Source of the DNA: Mortierella alpina
Lineage: Eukaryota > Mortierellomycota > Mortierellomycetes > Mortierellales > Mortierellaceae
Direction: 5' to 3'
DNA: 64,000 bases
Assembly: GCA_029449245.1 (NCBI GenBank)
Contig: JANATF010000001.1
Span: forward strand, 2,046,001-2,110,000
Part shown: positions 21,124 through 34,061 of the stretch, piece by piece
How positions within the stretch are numbered: the first letter of the stretch is position 1
Layout of the letters: each line of letters begins with the position of its first letter
The notes under the pieces: generated by a model
Database searches by the model: none
Told to the model about the DNA's origin: nothing
Seen by the model: the letters and a program-made list of their open reading frames with translations, nothing else
Translations under genes and position numbers: made by a program

Positions 21124-24100
21124 TCACCAACCTTCCGTTGGTCCATGCTCCCGGGTTGCAGCTGGGTAGTGCATCATTTGGGGGTCAATGCCCAAAGGCC
21201 TTTGATGCACCATCATGCCGTTTGGGCCCAGAGGAGGCATCAGATCGGGAGGTGGGTACCGCATCATCATTGGACCACCTAATCGTTGTACAGGAACACC
21301 AGCAGTAGGTTTGTTATTAGCGAGGCAGGAGAAAAGCGCTGGCCATCCGCGCTCTTACAAGACCAGCCAAAACAGAACATCGCTCACCATGTGCTGCCGG
21401 AGGATACGGATACATTGGGATATGCATCCCAGTTGGGGCGATCATACCCGCTCGCCCAGGCTGGAATCCCTGGGGTGGATAAAGGGCTGTTTGGAGAGAA
21501 CAGGGTGTTAATTCTGAGCAACGTAAAAGAGCCATCCATCCCTGGTTGTCAATGTAGTTAAAATAAAAATACATACGAGAAGATGTAGGTGCCATCTGGG
21601 GGAATCCAGGCCCTGCTCCTGTGTGTGGCATTCCTGGAGGAGGTGGCGGCTGTGAGAACGGAACAGGCCCGCCCGCCCCCATGAAAGGCACCATGTGACT
21701 GGGTCCTCCCATGGTCATGTGAGGAGGTACACTAAACTGTCCCGACGGCCCGTAATTGTAGGGCGAAATTGCGTAGTAGCTACCCGTGCCGTTCCCGCCA
21801 TGCTGTCCTATACCCTGACTATACATCAGGTCCTCTTCGTACCGATTTGTCACTTGAAATAGATGACGGAAGGCACGCTGGCCATATGGCCAGGTAGGGG
21901 CAATGCTTGCAGGATTGGACGATGTTTGACCCTTTGCGAATGGACTTGACATTAATTCCTGCAATGACTGAGGCCCTTTTTTGATACTCCTGCCAAAAAA
22001 CATGTTTTTTTCCGCACTTGCTTGAGCACCAGGTGAAGAAGATTTCTTGTCGCCACCGACTGCGAATGAGGGCGTGAAAGGAGCGGCGTTGACATTAGGC
22101 TTGAAGACAGAGGCTTTCGGATTAAACTTGAAAGAGTTCCCAGGAAGAGATTTCTCCGCACTTGGTTTTTCAATTAAATTCGTAGATGTTGTGACCCCTG
22201 TAGCCGGCGGTTTGGCGACGGTGGATGTGGCATCCTTGGGCTCTGCAATGATCCTGTCAGTTTCTGCAGACCTGGCAGTCGTGGTCTCCTTGGAGTTGCT
22301 TTCTGTGGTACCAGCTGCTGTCACAGCATGATCGCCTTTTTTTCCAAAAATTTCCTTGACATCGTCGGGCATAGGTGTGTTATTCAGCTTTTTCTACGAC
22401 AAAATGAAATCACCATACAAGGTCTTACGCATTAGAAGCCATGGTTTCACTGTGATACCGTTTCAACAATTAACTCAACTTACAGACATCTCTTTGCCAA
22501 ATTGCTTGAGCTCAGCGGCGAGCCCGTTTTTTTCCATTTGAAACAGCTCTGTTCTGCGTTGAGTCAATCCCATTTTAGTTTGGTTGACCAGAGCTTTGTC
22601 GTTGGTAGCGAACGTTCGCGCAGTCATGGCAAATTTGGCTAGATTGTCTTCGATCTGCTTGGCATCCACGGCATGCTCTGGAATTTGTTGGTTCTTAGAT
22701 CCTTGAATTGTTGCGGCGTTCAGAAGAGCAGAGACTGGGTTATGAGTCCGTAGGTCGTTCAAGTTGAACTGAGCACTGTTGACTTTCGTGGAATTTGAGC
22801 GATTGATAGTTGTTTGCTCCACAGACTCCACGGGCTTGGAGTTAGGTGACGTCAATATGCTCGTGCTAGCAACGATGCTTGGACGGGCAGTAGTGGTGGT
22901 GGTTGTCGTGGCGGCAGTCATCGGAACAGTGCTTGTAGTACCCAATGCTTGATCCTTGGCACCGAGTGTTGACGCCTGAGAGTGTTGGGTCTGTGAAGAC
23001 GCTTGCTGGAGTTTGGAAGACTGTGTGGGTGCTGAGGTGGATGGCGATGCCAATACCTGGGTATGCGAGACACGAGGAGTTGGATGTTGGTTGGACGGTG
23101 TGCCGGGCCGCTTCTGCTGGTTGAGCTCTTGCTGTCGGCGCATGGCTGGAGGCATGTACTTGTTGGAGACAGGTAGAGGATCTCGAACCACAGCGCCATA
23201 CAGGTCCTCTTCGTCCAATCCGCTGTCGTCCACAGCCAGTCCGCGTTCTTCTCGCATGTGTACGTTGCTCGAGACGCTCTGCTGAATTTCATTAGCTATC
23301 TGGATGGCATGTTGTTCACGGGCTTTGAAGTCAACGCCAGTGCGATCCAGCTTCGTGGTGTAGAGCTCCTCGTCAAAATCTGTCCTGACGCCAAACAGTC
23401 GTTCGTTGGCAGCAAACTGATCCCATGAAGTATTACTACCGAGATGTGAATCAGTGAGATCATCTTCGATGCCGCCAAAGTTGGTATGCTCCTCGGGGGC
23501 CCACTTTTTAAGATCCCTCTCCCTGATATCGCCGGAACGACTAATATCCGTGTCGGTCTTGAAGCCTACGTGTATGTTCACAGCACAGATACGCCGTTAG
23601 AGTCCATCTGAAGCATATCTAATACTCTCGCCGAGAATAAAATATTACCTTCGCGCTCGCCACGCTCAGGGGCCATTCGCTCGTGGGGTTCAAAGTCAAC
23701 GCCAACAACACTGATAGCCAGGCAGTCCTTAGCGAGGACTATCATCTGGTTGATCAATGGCGCATGTTCATTCTTGTCCTTGCCCGAGATGGGCTTTGCT
23801 AGACGAAGAACAATTCCTAGATCCCCTTCGGTAAAGGCTGTATGGAAAAGTCCCTCATACTTGGATCCATTCTTGACAGTGATCTCCACTGTCATACCCT
23901 GTAAAAAAAATCAAATGCAGATGTTAATCCTCTGTCATTTGTTGAGAACACTTTCGACCATTGTGGGGCTTTCAAAGGCAGACGCCACGTACAATCATGT
24001 TGGATAATAAGAAGAGCATGCGGTCGTGCATATGTTTCGAGTCTGTCTCGCTGACAACAGTCTCCTTGAGTGTGGGGGCGGGCGCAGGGCTAGTGGACTG

Positions 24101-24345
24101 GGGCGAAGAGTTCCCACCTGCCGAGAATGCTGACTGGCTTGTTGTTGGAGGCGAATGAGAACCCCATTTTCCTTTCGGTCCCCTGTGAGAACGGAGATGA
24201 TAAATATCTGTAAGCTGCGTCGATCCGGATGTCCAAGGGTGCACGCCTGTGTTCCAGGCTGCTCATTCTAGATATAGCCATAGTGGCCCTGCTGCTTTCG
24301 CACATACAGCGGCTACCTTTCTTGAAGCCATTTCTTCGAGATCAT
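21124..24345 (-). CDS. Ataxin-2 / Pbp1 homologue (Lsm, LsmAD, PAM2)
   Basis: RNA-binding protein of stress granules; yeast Pbp1 and ataxin-2 bind poly(A)-binding protein and RNA helicases. Exons on the minus strand: 24182-23993, 23898-23649, 23565-22484, 22387-21577, 21486-21388, 21278-21124. All junctions are GT-AG and in phase, introns 83-109 bp. A first mini-exon at 24345-24317 (MISKKWLQE) fits in phase but is unproven. Domains: Lsm fold (RMLFLLSNMI, MTVEITVKNGSKYEGLFH), then LsmAD (GFKTDTDISRSG, FGVRTDFDEELYTTKLDR, KAREQHAIQIANEI), Thr/Ser-rich linker, LNNTPMPDDVKEIF, and PAM2 motif FKFNPKASVFKPN, which binds the PABP MLLE domain. The C-terminus is Pro/Met/Gly/Tyr-rich. The stop is TGA at 21124-21126. 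Confidence 0.93.
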
Positions 24346-25079
24346 CAGGACGCAAACCTTCAAGTGTAGACAATCTCTTACAATCGTCAAGTATAATGCA
24401 ATCCCAAGCTTCTAATCTACTAGCGTTAACTGCAGTCTGCTCCTGCCTGTACACCGTGCTGCCGTGTCAAACGGATGCTCAGCTTTAGGTGCCAGCTGCA
24501 AGGCTCCTGAGATAATTTTTCTACGCACCAGATGTCCGTTCAGACACCGTTTGATGCCAATTACCTTTGGACAAACACTGCCTTTCCGCCCTTTGTAGCG
24601 GGTCGACCGTTGAAAGTTGTCATTAATTGCTTAACAGTGACGAGTGTCCGATGACGAGGGATAGGAACTCGGGGCGATCTTGAGTTTGCGTGTGGTGTGC
24701 GATTACACTGATGGCAGAGGCAAGGGAGGATGCAACGCAGGCAAATCGAGGGGTCGAGATCAAGCGCGGTCAGGTCAAGAAGTGAAATTGAAGACAACGA
24801 ATGAAAAAAAATTCCCTTATTTTTTATTTTTTATTTTTTTTTAGGTACAGGCTTAGGTCTTCATCCTTGTTCTTCCATTGACTACAGCCAGGAGTTGCTC
24901 ATAGACGCAGGAAGTAAGTGGAGAAAAAAAAGGTGGACAACTGATAATAATCGAGACGACCAGCGAACCGACAAAGAACAGAAAAATAACGCTGTGCTTC
25001 AACTACTGACTTGAGGGACTATTACAATGTCAAAGGCAACGAATGAACGCTCCCCCCCGATGCAGTTACGACTCGCGCT
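24346..25079. other. Intergenic region between the ataxin-2 and zinc-finger genes
   Basis: Probable promoter of the ataxin-2 homologue (right of 24345) and the 3' flank of the zinc-finger gene. A run of tttttattttttatttttttt at 24817-24842 is AT-rich. No supported coding sequence. Confidence 0.5.
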
Positions 25080-26224
25080 CTACTTATCATCGTCCTCGGG
25101 GTCCGCCCCACAGCCACGCTTGTCGTGACGTTTAAGCTTGTCCAAACGACCAAATCGCTCGCCACACTGACTGCAGCTGTAGCGTCCAACCTCCTCATGC
25201 ACATTGCGAACGTGACGCACGTAATCTGTCCTGCGCTTGAAAGGTCGTCCGCAAATTCCACAGAGGAAGGCGGGAACTTTAAGATGGCACCGAGAGTGCG
25301 AGGCCAGCTCGCCTTTAGTCGGGAAAGCCTTCTCGCACTCGTGGCACTGAAATCGTCGAGGGGCAGGAGTAGCTCCTGTAGCTCCCAAGTCTGATGCTCT
25401 TGCTGCGCGAGGTTGGTACGGAGTTTTACGCGAGCGAGCTGAGGGAGTGGGAGTTGGTGGCGTCGAAGGCGAGCCGAGGTACCGGCTGTTTGCACGAGCT
25501 CCAGCAGGCGACTGTTGCGACTGCAACGTGAAGTAGTCACCATAGACAGGAACAGAGGTACCAGTGTAGCGACCATCAGGTGTGTGAGAAAATCCATAAT
25601 GGGGCGTGGCAGGTGGTGTCGGCGTCAATGATCCATATCCGGGGGGGCCAGTCGCAACATAAGAAGGCGGGTACGAGCCATTTGAGGTCGGGCTGTGCGA
25701 TCCGATGCTGTATGGAGAAGGTGCCTGGTGCTGTCCATGGTAAAAGGATTGAGGAGGCGAATCAGGGGCTCCATGCACATCCGAATTCATGCGCGGCGGG
25801 AAGGTCGAAAGAACAGAAGGCGAGCCCGAAGGGTCGGGGCTATGCTGGTAATGTTGGGCCTGAGGGGAGTATCCCTGATTGGAATCGGTCGCAAACCCGG
25901 AAGGATCCATCGATTTAGCATTACCGGCATGCTTGAACGGATAGGTCTGGTGCTGATAAGGCGCGCCGTTGTACGAATACGGCATGACGTTGTCAAAGAT
26001 CAGGTTGGGTTGACTCATAGGTGAGAATGAGGTCGAGGGAGACATGGATGACGACATGGTAGCCAAAGTCGGGAGCGATGCCACTGGCACAGCCATTGGT
26101 GATGGGAACGAGGACACAGGCATAGTTCCGACGGAGGGGTGGAAGGACTGAAACTGCTGCTGCTGCGACTGTACATTATCCTGATAAGCATAATTGCCGT
26201 ACGGTTGCCCGCCCTCTTGATGAG

Positions 26225-26258
<34 letters not shown>

Positions 26259-26609
26259 ATATATTCCCTCCTCAGACGACGAAGATGACCCATTCAAAAT
26301 CCTGTTGAGTCTCATTCGATCCCGCGGTTGCTTGGCTCCTCCCGGACCCGCAGCGTGTCTCTGTGCTCCATCAATACCGCTCATAGGATGGTCAACCATG
26401 TACGCTCCAGAATCTGCGGTCGCCAGATCCCGGTTGTCCTCCATGTAGAACTCTCTAGGTTCGGACTCGAGTTTCGGGGTTAAAAACATTTCTTCGGTGT
26501 ATGCGCTGCCACTACAGGTACGTTGATGGGAACTCTGGCGAGGTCCGTTTGCAAAGTTGATGTCTCGGTCGATGGTAGTTGGGGTCAGATAGGTGGTACC
26601 GAAGGACAT
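25080..26609 (-). CDS. C2H2 zinc-finger transcription factor with polyglutamine tract
   Basis: Single exon, 509 aa, ATG at 26609. Long disordered N-terminus rich in Ser/Pro/Gln/Tyr with a run of Gln at about residues 118-128 encoded mainly by CAG (plus-strand ctg). C-terminal DNA-binding region: finger 1 (C422, C425, H438, H442; FQCHECEKAFPTKGEL), finger 2 (FLCGICGRPFKRRTDYVRH), finger 3 (YSCSQCGERFGRLDKLKRH) ending in Cys rather than the second His, a C2HC variant. Acidic tail EDDDK. Probable nuclear sequence-specific regulator; targets cannot be inferred. The CAG tract is a likely length polymorphism. Confidence 0.9.
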
Positions 26610-29600
26610 CTGCTCTTTAGGAGGATCTATAGCTTCTTCTCGACAGCGAAGGGTACTTGTGTTTCTGGCTTGTTCTTATTAGGAGAGGGTCGAGGGCGGC
26701 TCACTTGAAAACGAGACATCGAAGGAATTGAAAAGAGAAGGACCCGAGGATGAAAATAGAAGAGTTAGCGTTTTTCTTCTCGCTTTTTTTTAGGATGGGA
26801 TATGAAGTGCGTGCATGCATGCATGTGAGGCACATGTTTTGCTAGCTCTATTTCTGGTCACGGTTGAAGGAGAGGCAGAGCCAGCTGTGCAGATGGCCAT
26901 TTCGGCAAAGGAAAATGTACCGCGTTCCTAGCTTTTGGAGTTCTGCCTGGATATATCCACTATACATCCATGACCAAACCAAAGGGAACACCGGCAACGA
27001 AGGACACGAGAGTAAACAAGGAGGGAGATTGAACACCATGCCTGCACCATGTAATTTCAAAGCCAACTATAAAGTTCAAGGCACGATGCATAGGCAAATG
27101 AAATCAAAAAAAAGCAGCAGTTAAAAATAACCACCAAAGAAACTGAAATTAAAAAAAAGGAAAGTCCAATTGGAACACGAGAAACATCAAAAGAAGAAAA
27201 AAAAAGGCTTCAAGGCAGCGAAGATGCACTCTCGCTATTAAAGAGGGTTTCAAATTGCATGGGTACAATTGCAACGTAAACACGACTAAGACTTCCTCCC
27301 TGAGACTTGCCGTATCAGAACTCGGTGCCTTACTCAAAACTGTCTCCTGTCTCCGTTCCCTTATTTTTTTACCGCGTCCTTACTTCAACTCGACCGAGCT
27401 TAAGAGACAAAACAATCAGGGGTATAAAGGGTCTGGCAAAAAAAAAGCCAAGCAAGAGAGCAACATCGGGAGTAGGCTCACATCAATCCCACATGGAACA
27501 TTGACAACCAGAAGGGGAACATGTAAAAGTAACTCTACTTACCACTACTGCGAGCTCACAAGAATGTTGACAGGCCGTAAAGAGGAGGAGGAAGGTTGAT
27601 TCGTGTAAGACGTAAAGAAAGGGGAAAAGGATGAGCACCTTGGCAATGGATTAGGAAGAAAAATAACAGGGTTGGGTTGTCTTTTAAAAGGTACGAAGGT
27701 AGGGGCAAAGTTTTTTTTGTTGCGTTTACACAGAGCGAAAAGATAGCCGTTAGGATTAGAGTTGGGGTGTTGACTCGCAATAAAGAGGTTAAAAGTGTTC
27801 GGCTGGGGTTGCGAGATCAGGAGAGCGGAGGGAAGAAGAGTGTGTGGGGGGGGGGGGGGAGGGGAGGGCAGACAGAGGTTGATGCTGAGCACTTGGAAGG
27901 GATAGTGAGTTTGTCACTACAATTGAGGCGTTTGCAGTCAATGCAAGGTGGGGGTTCGTTAAAGGAAAGAAAGAGTGAAACGGGGCTTAGAGCAATACGA
28001 AATGTCGAAAGCTTTATAGCCAATGGAGAGTCATAAAAAGTGGGTGGAATAATAAGCGAGAGCGGAAAGGAGATGACGGAGGAAAAGGAGGGGCGGTGAT
28101 TGTGAGTAAGGGGATGAAGAGAGGAAAGGATGATGGGAGAAAAAAGAGAGTGTAATAATAACAATAATAAAAAAATCAGCCGAAAGCTATTGCAGTATTG
28201 TTTACAAGACAGACATCCATACTGCAACCTCTAGACCAACGCCTGACTAGCACATAAAATCAAGGGTGAACTCAGTTCTCGGCGAGGATGGTGTGCTCCG
28301 ACCCCACCGTTCATTAGCCATCCCTTCAGTGCAGTCGTAGATCCGGTCGAAAGACAGGGATGGCCATGACCACACTGTTCCTTTTGCTGCTGATACTCGT
28401 ACCCCTTGTGCCTCGTCCTTCATCGACCCCACCTTAATATTATTTAAAATCTTTTCTGGCCTAGGCTGGTGGCCAAACAACGGCCGCTGTTCTAAGGGGC
28501 CTCGGTGGTACAAATCTGCCATGCCATGGAGAGCTATAGGGGAAGGGGCCAATGGTGTGTGGTGCCTCCAATGCTGCTATACATAGAGCTCTCGGATTTG
28601 CAAACTGCAGCTGCGAGCACCGATGCGAATAAGCCGTTGCATAGGGTATCAAGTGGAAAGTATCCCCCTACTGTACCAAAGCTATCACACCCTACTATCC
28701 GTGAAGCTTTGCTCGTCAAGGACGTCAAGGCAGCACCATGTTACCCGGCTGATTACGCTTTAAGGTGATTATTGAAGTGGTACTTAGGTGTCTGTGTGAA
28801 GACAGACCAGTGTGTACTTTGAGTTGCCCTCAAAGAGCCTCTTCTGCATTTCGGTGCGTGCGTCAACTCGTGTCAGCCATTATCGTACGCCATAACAATG
28901 CTCCACGCCGCAAACGCTCCGCAGTATATAATAGGCTTCAGATGCGAACTCGTTTCTCCTCTATGCCCAATGGATAAAAGCAAGGTGTAGCATGGGATTT
29001 GGCGCTTTTCGTGTACTTGCCAGATTTAATCGCCCATGGCCTATCTCACGTAATATCAGCTTTTAATACACGGCTCGATACCTCATGCTGTCGGTGCTTA
29101 TGAGCCGGCGTTGTTGGTCGGTCCTATGGTCGACGGCGTCAGATGGCCTCTACAGAATGATGAGGAGGTTTATGTAAGCTGTGCGATGTGCTGTGTACTC
29201 ATGTTCTAACAACCAAGCCCGCCCTAGCATTTTTATTATCCGTTGCAGACTCGCCGACCTTAGGCATGCTCCGCTCGTTCACCGTACATATCTGGGAAGT
29301 TCTATACTAGTATCATGTATATATATACATGAGCCATATTGGCTCAGTCTAGAATAATCGAACTCCTTCGAGACGTCGTGAGTGCAGCCTGTGTTGACGT
29401 ACAGAGTGGTGGAAGCCCCCTGAGAATGCGAAGTTTGGGAAATGATAAGGATGATGATAATTGGATAAAGATAAATTCACTCAGTGAGTGAACACCAAAA
29501 TGCACTCATGAATGAATGTACAGGCGTCAACAGATAAAAAGATAAATTCACTCACCCCTAGATTCACTCAGTGAGTGAATCTAAGGCCGGAATGTGAAAA

Positions 29601-29809
29601 ATCGCCCTGGTGCACTCACCCTCTGGCATGCATATCTTTCTTTTTTGTATATCTCTACATTGGATGATGCGATATCGCTGTAACCCCCTGGTAGCGCATG
29701 ATACAGTATTTCAAGTAGGCTGAGAGACGGCCAGGACTGAATCGTGCAATAATGGAGCGGTCGCACTGTCTTATTTGAGCGAGGCCATTATAACTCTCCA
29801 GGTGGGTTA
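26610..29809. other. Long intergenic region without a recognisable gene
   Basis: About 3.2 kb upstream of the zinc-finger gene and downstream of the LSD1-like gene. From about 27100 to 28170 the plus strand is strongly purine-rich with A-runs and a G-run of about 13 at 27846. Long C/T-rich minus-strand open frames here (for example 27545-28227) are low-complexity and not convincing. It could hold the zinc-finger gene's promoter and long 5' UTR. 29300-29340 has a palindromic catgtatatatatacatg. Confidence 0.5.
29444..29590. repeat. Palindromic repeat cluster sharing a MULE terminus motif
   Basis: Begins with ataaggatgatgataatt (29445-29462), the same as the left terminus of the MULE at 50204. 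Then come two near copies of a hairpin attcactcagtgagtgaat (about 29474 and 29562) and two copies of gataaattcactca. It looks like part of a small non-autonomous DNA element. I could not define both ends or a duplication. Confidence 0.4.
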
Positions 29810-32800
29810 TTATAACGATCTATAGAACCGCGCTCCGTATCTAGATCGAGTTTGTCGCACAGCAGACGAGGGCATGGCTACCATCTGCATTGTAGGTCTG
29901 ACAACTAAGGGCGGTCGGGCAGCTTCCTCAGAGCTTGCGTCAGGTCGTATGGGCTTGACTTTAAGCTGATTCGCTTCTTCCGAAACTTCCCTAGAGGGCC
30001 TTTGCGCTCGCGTCTGTGATACATCATGAGAAAGGCTGACCGTGTTTCTTTTGGGCCGTCCCGGTCCGCGCTTTGGTTGCTGGGCTGGCGCACTGACAGC
30101 TTTGCCGGGAACTCCTTTTGGTCGCCCTGGCTTCCGTTTCAATAGAGCTACACTGGAGGAATTCGCCTCTGGTAATAGAGTTGCTCTAGGTCGTCCACGC
30201 TCTCGCGATCGCTTTGTTGGTGAACCTGTGGGATCAGATTCAACTGCCTCGGCCTTTCTTGGCCGCCCAGGCCTGCGCTTTTGGGGAATAGAAGGTTCGC
30301 TCGACGGTGTCGTTTGAGCACCTCGTTGAGGGTGGAGGACAGCGCCTCCTCCTGTGTCATTATTCACATCGGTGGCACGATTGACCATGCCGACATTGAC
30401 CTGGCCATCAATGCCATTGTCGTTGCCATCCTCATCCTCAACGTCATCGTCACTGCGATCCGCCACGAAGTTAGCAAGCATACGCGTAGAAACTCTACCA
30501 CGACGACGTGGAACCACAAATCCATGACCAAGGTGCATCTGTGGCGTAACCACCTCTTGATGCGGCGAAGGCGAGTGTGTGGTGCGGGACTCTTCTACAG
30601 AAGTTAAATGGGTGCGCCGTTTGTCGTTATCATAAAAGCGCTCGTGGTATTTTTGCTTCCTGTTTTCACTGCTAATGCCGTGATAGTCGCCAATGTTATT
30701 TGGCTGCTGACTCAGCACAAGCTGCGGCCCAATCAGCATGTCAAGGATGTCCTTTGCGACTTTGATACCGCTTAAATATGCGCCATGTGCCGTTGCTGGG
30801 TACTGTCGACAGGTTGCCTCTCCAGCAAAATAAAGTCGGTTCTCAATTGGTTTTGCCAGTTGATCGTAATCTTCGCCATCGCCGTCCTTGCCGACGAACG
30901 AATAGCTTCCTTGTGCAAATTCGTCCTGGGACCAACGCGTGACAACTGTTTCGATGGGTGGTGGAAGCTGAAGGTGAGGGTGGATTAGAGCTAAGGTTCG
31001 CATAGCCTCTTCCACAAGGTCCTCCTTCGACATTTTCTCGCAGTCATACGCAGATTGTCCAGCCATCAACGTCACTAAGCGAAAAGTCGAGTCTACAAGG
31101 TTAGCATCGATACACTGGCACCAGTCAATATCGTCGTGCTCGAGCATGGGCACTGTACAGCACGCCACATAATTACCTAGCACCGGAAGTCCCGACACTT
31201 CCATACAGTTCCAGAACATGTAAAACTTGCCACGACAAGACCGATACGCTTTCCGACTGTAGTCCTCGGTGGAGCGCACTTTTTCACCGCTCCTGGCATA
31301 CCCAAAGAGCTCGTCAGCGGTATTCCAGAAAGGCTTCTCAAACACAAGGACCAGTTTGTTAAGCAGTCCAAACCCGAGTTGTCGAATAGCCTGCTCCTTC
31401 CACTGTGGCAGAGCTGGAGAAAATGCAATCTGCTTGCTCTTCAGTACACCAAGAGGTACAGTGATTACAGCAGCACTACATCCAAGCGAGGTACCATCAC
31501 GACATTTGACCTGCACGGGTTCCGTATGATCTCTTTGTGAATTCCTTGTCCTTGACGTCGTTGGTGGCACAGTAGAACTCGCAGTATGCTTGATTCCAGC
31601 CACCGCCTTATTAAGCCGAACATCGAGACCTTGTGAAAGCAGTATGGGGACCTGTCCATAGCCTTCTTTGACCATGGAGTGGGGTCCAGAAAATTCGTAG
31701 TCGTCATCTTGATCCCAATGGCGCAATGAGAGTTGGTCCAGCGGAGTCGCGTTTGCAAACTACAGGATATTTTTAAACAATTTAATATATAGTCTTCAAT
31801 AGGAGCTGGCCACCATGGCTTGGCGTTGTTAGAGCGGAAAGATGAGTTGACCATATTACCTCAAGATTCGCATAGTGCCAGTGAATTAGGTCCAGTTCCC
31901 GATCAGTCCAACTTGTGAATTCTGGATGGGATTCGATAAAAAAGTCCATACAATGACCTAATGTGGGAAGTGCTGCTGTCTTGACGCGTCCTGGATCTAA
32001 ATCGCCCTTCATGAGCCGCTCCTTGAGATATATTCTGAGGTGCGTGGGCAACTCCTCATCCTTTCGCAGCCGGCAAGCTTTATCCAGTATATGGTTAAAG
32101 ATCGCCTCGCAATGTTGATCCAGCGTCTTGGAAACTAATGTGCCGTCATGACCAAACAAGTCGCAAGACTCGTTGACGAGGTAGTGGAGGCCAAGGTTAC
32201 TCAGCTGTCGGCGGACGATGATCTCCATAGGGTTACCGTTGTTGAAACCAGTGATGATCTGCGCTCCCAAGTCTACGGTGTGCTTCATTCTGCGTTCTGA
32301 TACAAGGGATTCCAGAAGTGATGTTTGGGAGTCTGTTGCCAGATGCGGGTCAACTTTGAATCTACCAAAAGCACTCTTCTGACACTGCTTCGCAGGACAG
32401 GACGTCGACTCAGCGTTGGGAGCTGGTGCTTTTGATTCGAGCTCTAAGGAGTACATGCGTCCGCCTATTCTTGCTCGCGCCTCTAGAACAATCACCCTTG
32501 GTGGGAGCTCAGGCGCAAACTTCCATGAGTAATACCGGAAAAGATTTTCCAGTTGCCTGGCTGCTCCTATTCCTGCGATACCGCCACCAATCACCAATAC
32601 TGTCTTTCTGGCTGCTGGAGAGGGTTCAGTTGTAGTTTGCTGGTTGGTGTCTTCGGGGTCCTCCGAAGTGTGTTTCTGAAATGCGCAAGCTCCAAAGTTG
32701 ATGTATCCGGATCGTAGTAGGAACTCGTAGACGTGAGCAATGAGTCCTTGATGCAAACCATAGAATTTGGTGGCTTCAAACGCTTTCGTGAGTGTAAGAG

Positions 32801-33236
32801 GCTCCTTTGGGGACTCACGCCACATCCAGAGCATGGTATTCCTGACCCTCAGGTAATTTTCCAGATCCGCCCGACATAAGTGGTGTTTGAAGAGTTCGAA
32901 TTCCTCAACGCATAGACCATGTGCATGCAGTCTGGATGCATGGGCAGCGTCATGAAGCTTTCGCTCCTCTGGTGACCGAGACTGAGACCGAGACCGAGAC
33001 CGAGTTTGGGACAAAGACCGTTTCTTCTGCGAAAACGGCAATGATTTTGCGTTGGACCGTTGGTGCGAGGAAGAAGGAGCGAAGACTTCAATCGGCTTCC
33101 TGATTCGCCTGCCAAGTCTGTTCCCCGGAGGGAATGTCGTCTGTCGGACCGATGGGGACCAAGCTGGTCCCAAAGCCGTCGCCAGCTGACTTAGCGCAGT
33201 CCTACGTCGAGCGCGCTGCTTCTCGTGCTCTAGCAT
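29810..33236 (-). CDS. LSD1-like lysine-specific histone demethylase with AT-hooks
   Basis: FAD-dependent amine oxidase removing mono/dimethyl marks from histone H3 in this family. Two exons: 33236-31860 and 31759-29810, GT-AG intron of 100 bp, phase 0. The splice restores HYANLE|FANATPLDQLSLRHWDQDDD, an LSD1 hallmark. About 1,108 aa from ATG 33236; the frame stays open to an ATG at 33389 that lies inside element F, so the true 5' end is uncertain. SWIRM domain near residues 110-190 (FELFKHHLCRADLENYLRVR); FAD Rossmann motif VLVIGGGIAGIGAARQL near 217; the FAD-contacting Lys in LLNKLVLVFEKPFW near 594; C-terminal FAD motif FAGEATCRQYPATAHGAYLSG split here as FAGEATCRQYP and ATAHGAYLSG near 772. 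The C-terminus has three or four AT-hooks (RRPGRPRK, RKPGRPKG, RGPGRPKR, RERGRPRA). Confidence 0.93.
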
Positions 33237-33785
33237 GCAGTTGTCGCAACGGGAGTAAGTTGAACAATCACTCAATGTGCTGGGTGGACCTAAAGTGGGC
33301 CATGTGACCCTTAACTGTCGCCACACCCGCGTGCATGAATGTTCTTGAACTATAATAAAAACACGCCCCCGTGTACACCTTATTTTCACGCCCCTATGCT
33401 ATTCCCATGTAAATTCACGAAAACTTCAAATTGCTGCTGACAGCGCATTTTCGGCACGATCGCTGCCTAATTGCAGCCATAGATCCCTTATACCCTGTTC
33501 TATGACGCCTTGAAGAAACAACAGCTTTTCGATCACTCAAAGACGAGAAAAATGCAATACTGCAAATTTTTTGTGAGAATATCGAGAATGGCGATACTTC
33601 TCGACAAAGGATGACGGCCCCGTTGTGTTGAAAGATATTCCCGTTGGGAAACTGTGCTTTGGAGTGAGTTCACATAGGTGAGGGAGAGACTAATGGTCGA
33701 GAGAAAAAAACATGAATCATCCTCTTCACTTTATTCACTTGCGTAAGCAACAAGCGCGGTGTCTACCTTCTCTTCTTCTTCTGTT

Positions 33786-34061
33786 CTAAGAGCAGCCTTG
33801 CTGATGCACGCGCGACTGAAGTGATAGAACCATACAAGCTACGATCACGACTAGTCTTTCGATGAATAATAAATCGCCTCTCCCCTCTTCCAATGTTCTC
33901 ATAACAGGTCTTGCATACTGGGAAGGGACCTTCTTCCTAACGATGTCCGTGGAAAGCCCTTTTGCATAGGAGGTTCTTTTACGCCGCGGTCGGACTTTTT
34001 GTGTTGACTCAAAAGGCATAGGATCCAATGTATTCTCTTCACCATCCTCGTCTGCTTCCAC
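33786..34061 (-). CDS. Small open frame inside element F, unknown
   Basis: 91 codons, starting MEADEDGEENTLDPMPF, with a basic stretch KVRPRRKRTS. No relation to the MULE transposase that I can see. It could be a captured host gene fragment, which MULEs are known to carry, or chance. Little supports expression. Confidence 0.25.
   Translation of the reverse strand: MEADEDGEENTLDPMPFESTQKVRPRRKRTSYAKGLSTDIVRKKVPSQYARPVMRTLEEGRGDLLFIERLVVIVACMVLSLQSRVHQQGCS

Noticed and set aside
25022-25597. Minus-strand open frame overlapping the zinc-finger gene
   Set aside because: Different frame through the zinc-finger coding region; the finger frame is clearly the real one.
27545-28227. Long minus-strand open frames rich in Ser/Pro/Leu
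   Set aside because: They come from a purine/pyrimidine-skewed tract; composition explains the lack of stops and no domain or splice context is visible.
29330-29440. Possible tRNA or other Pol III RNA (A-box-like tggctcagtc, B-box-like tcgaactcc)
   Set aside because: The two boxes are only about 20 bases apart and no cloverleaf folds; not enough for an RNA gene call.
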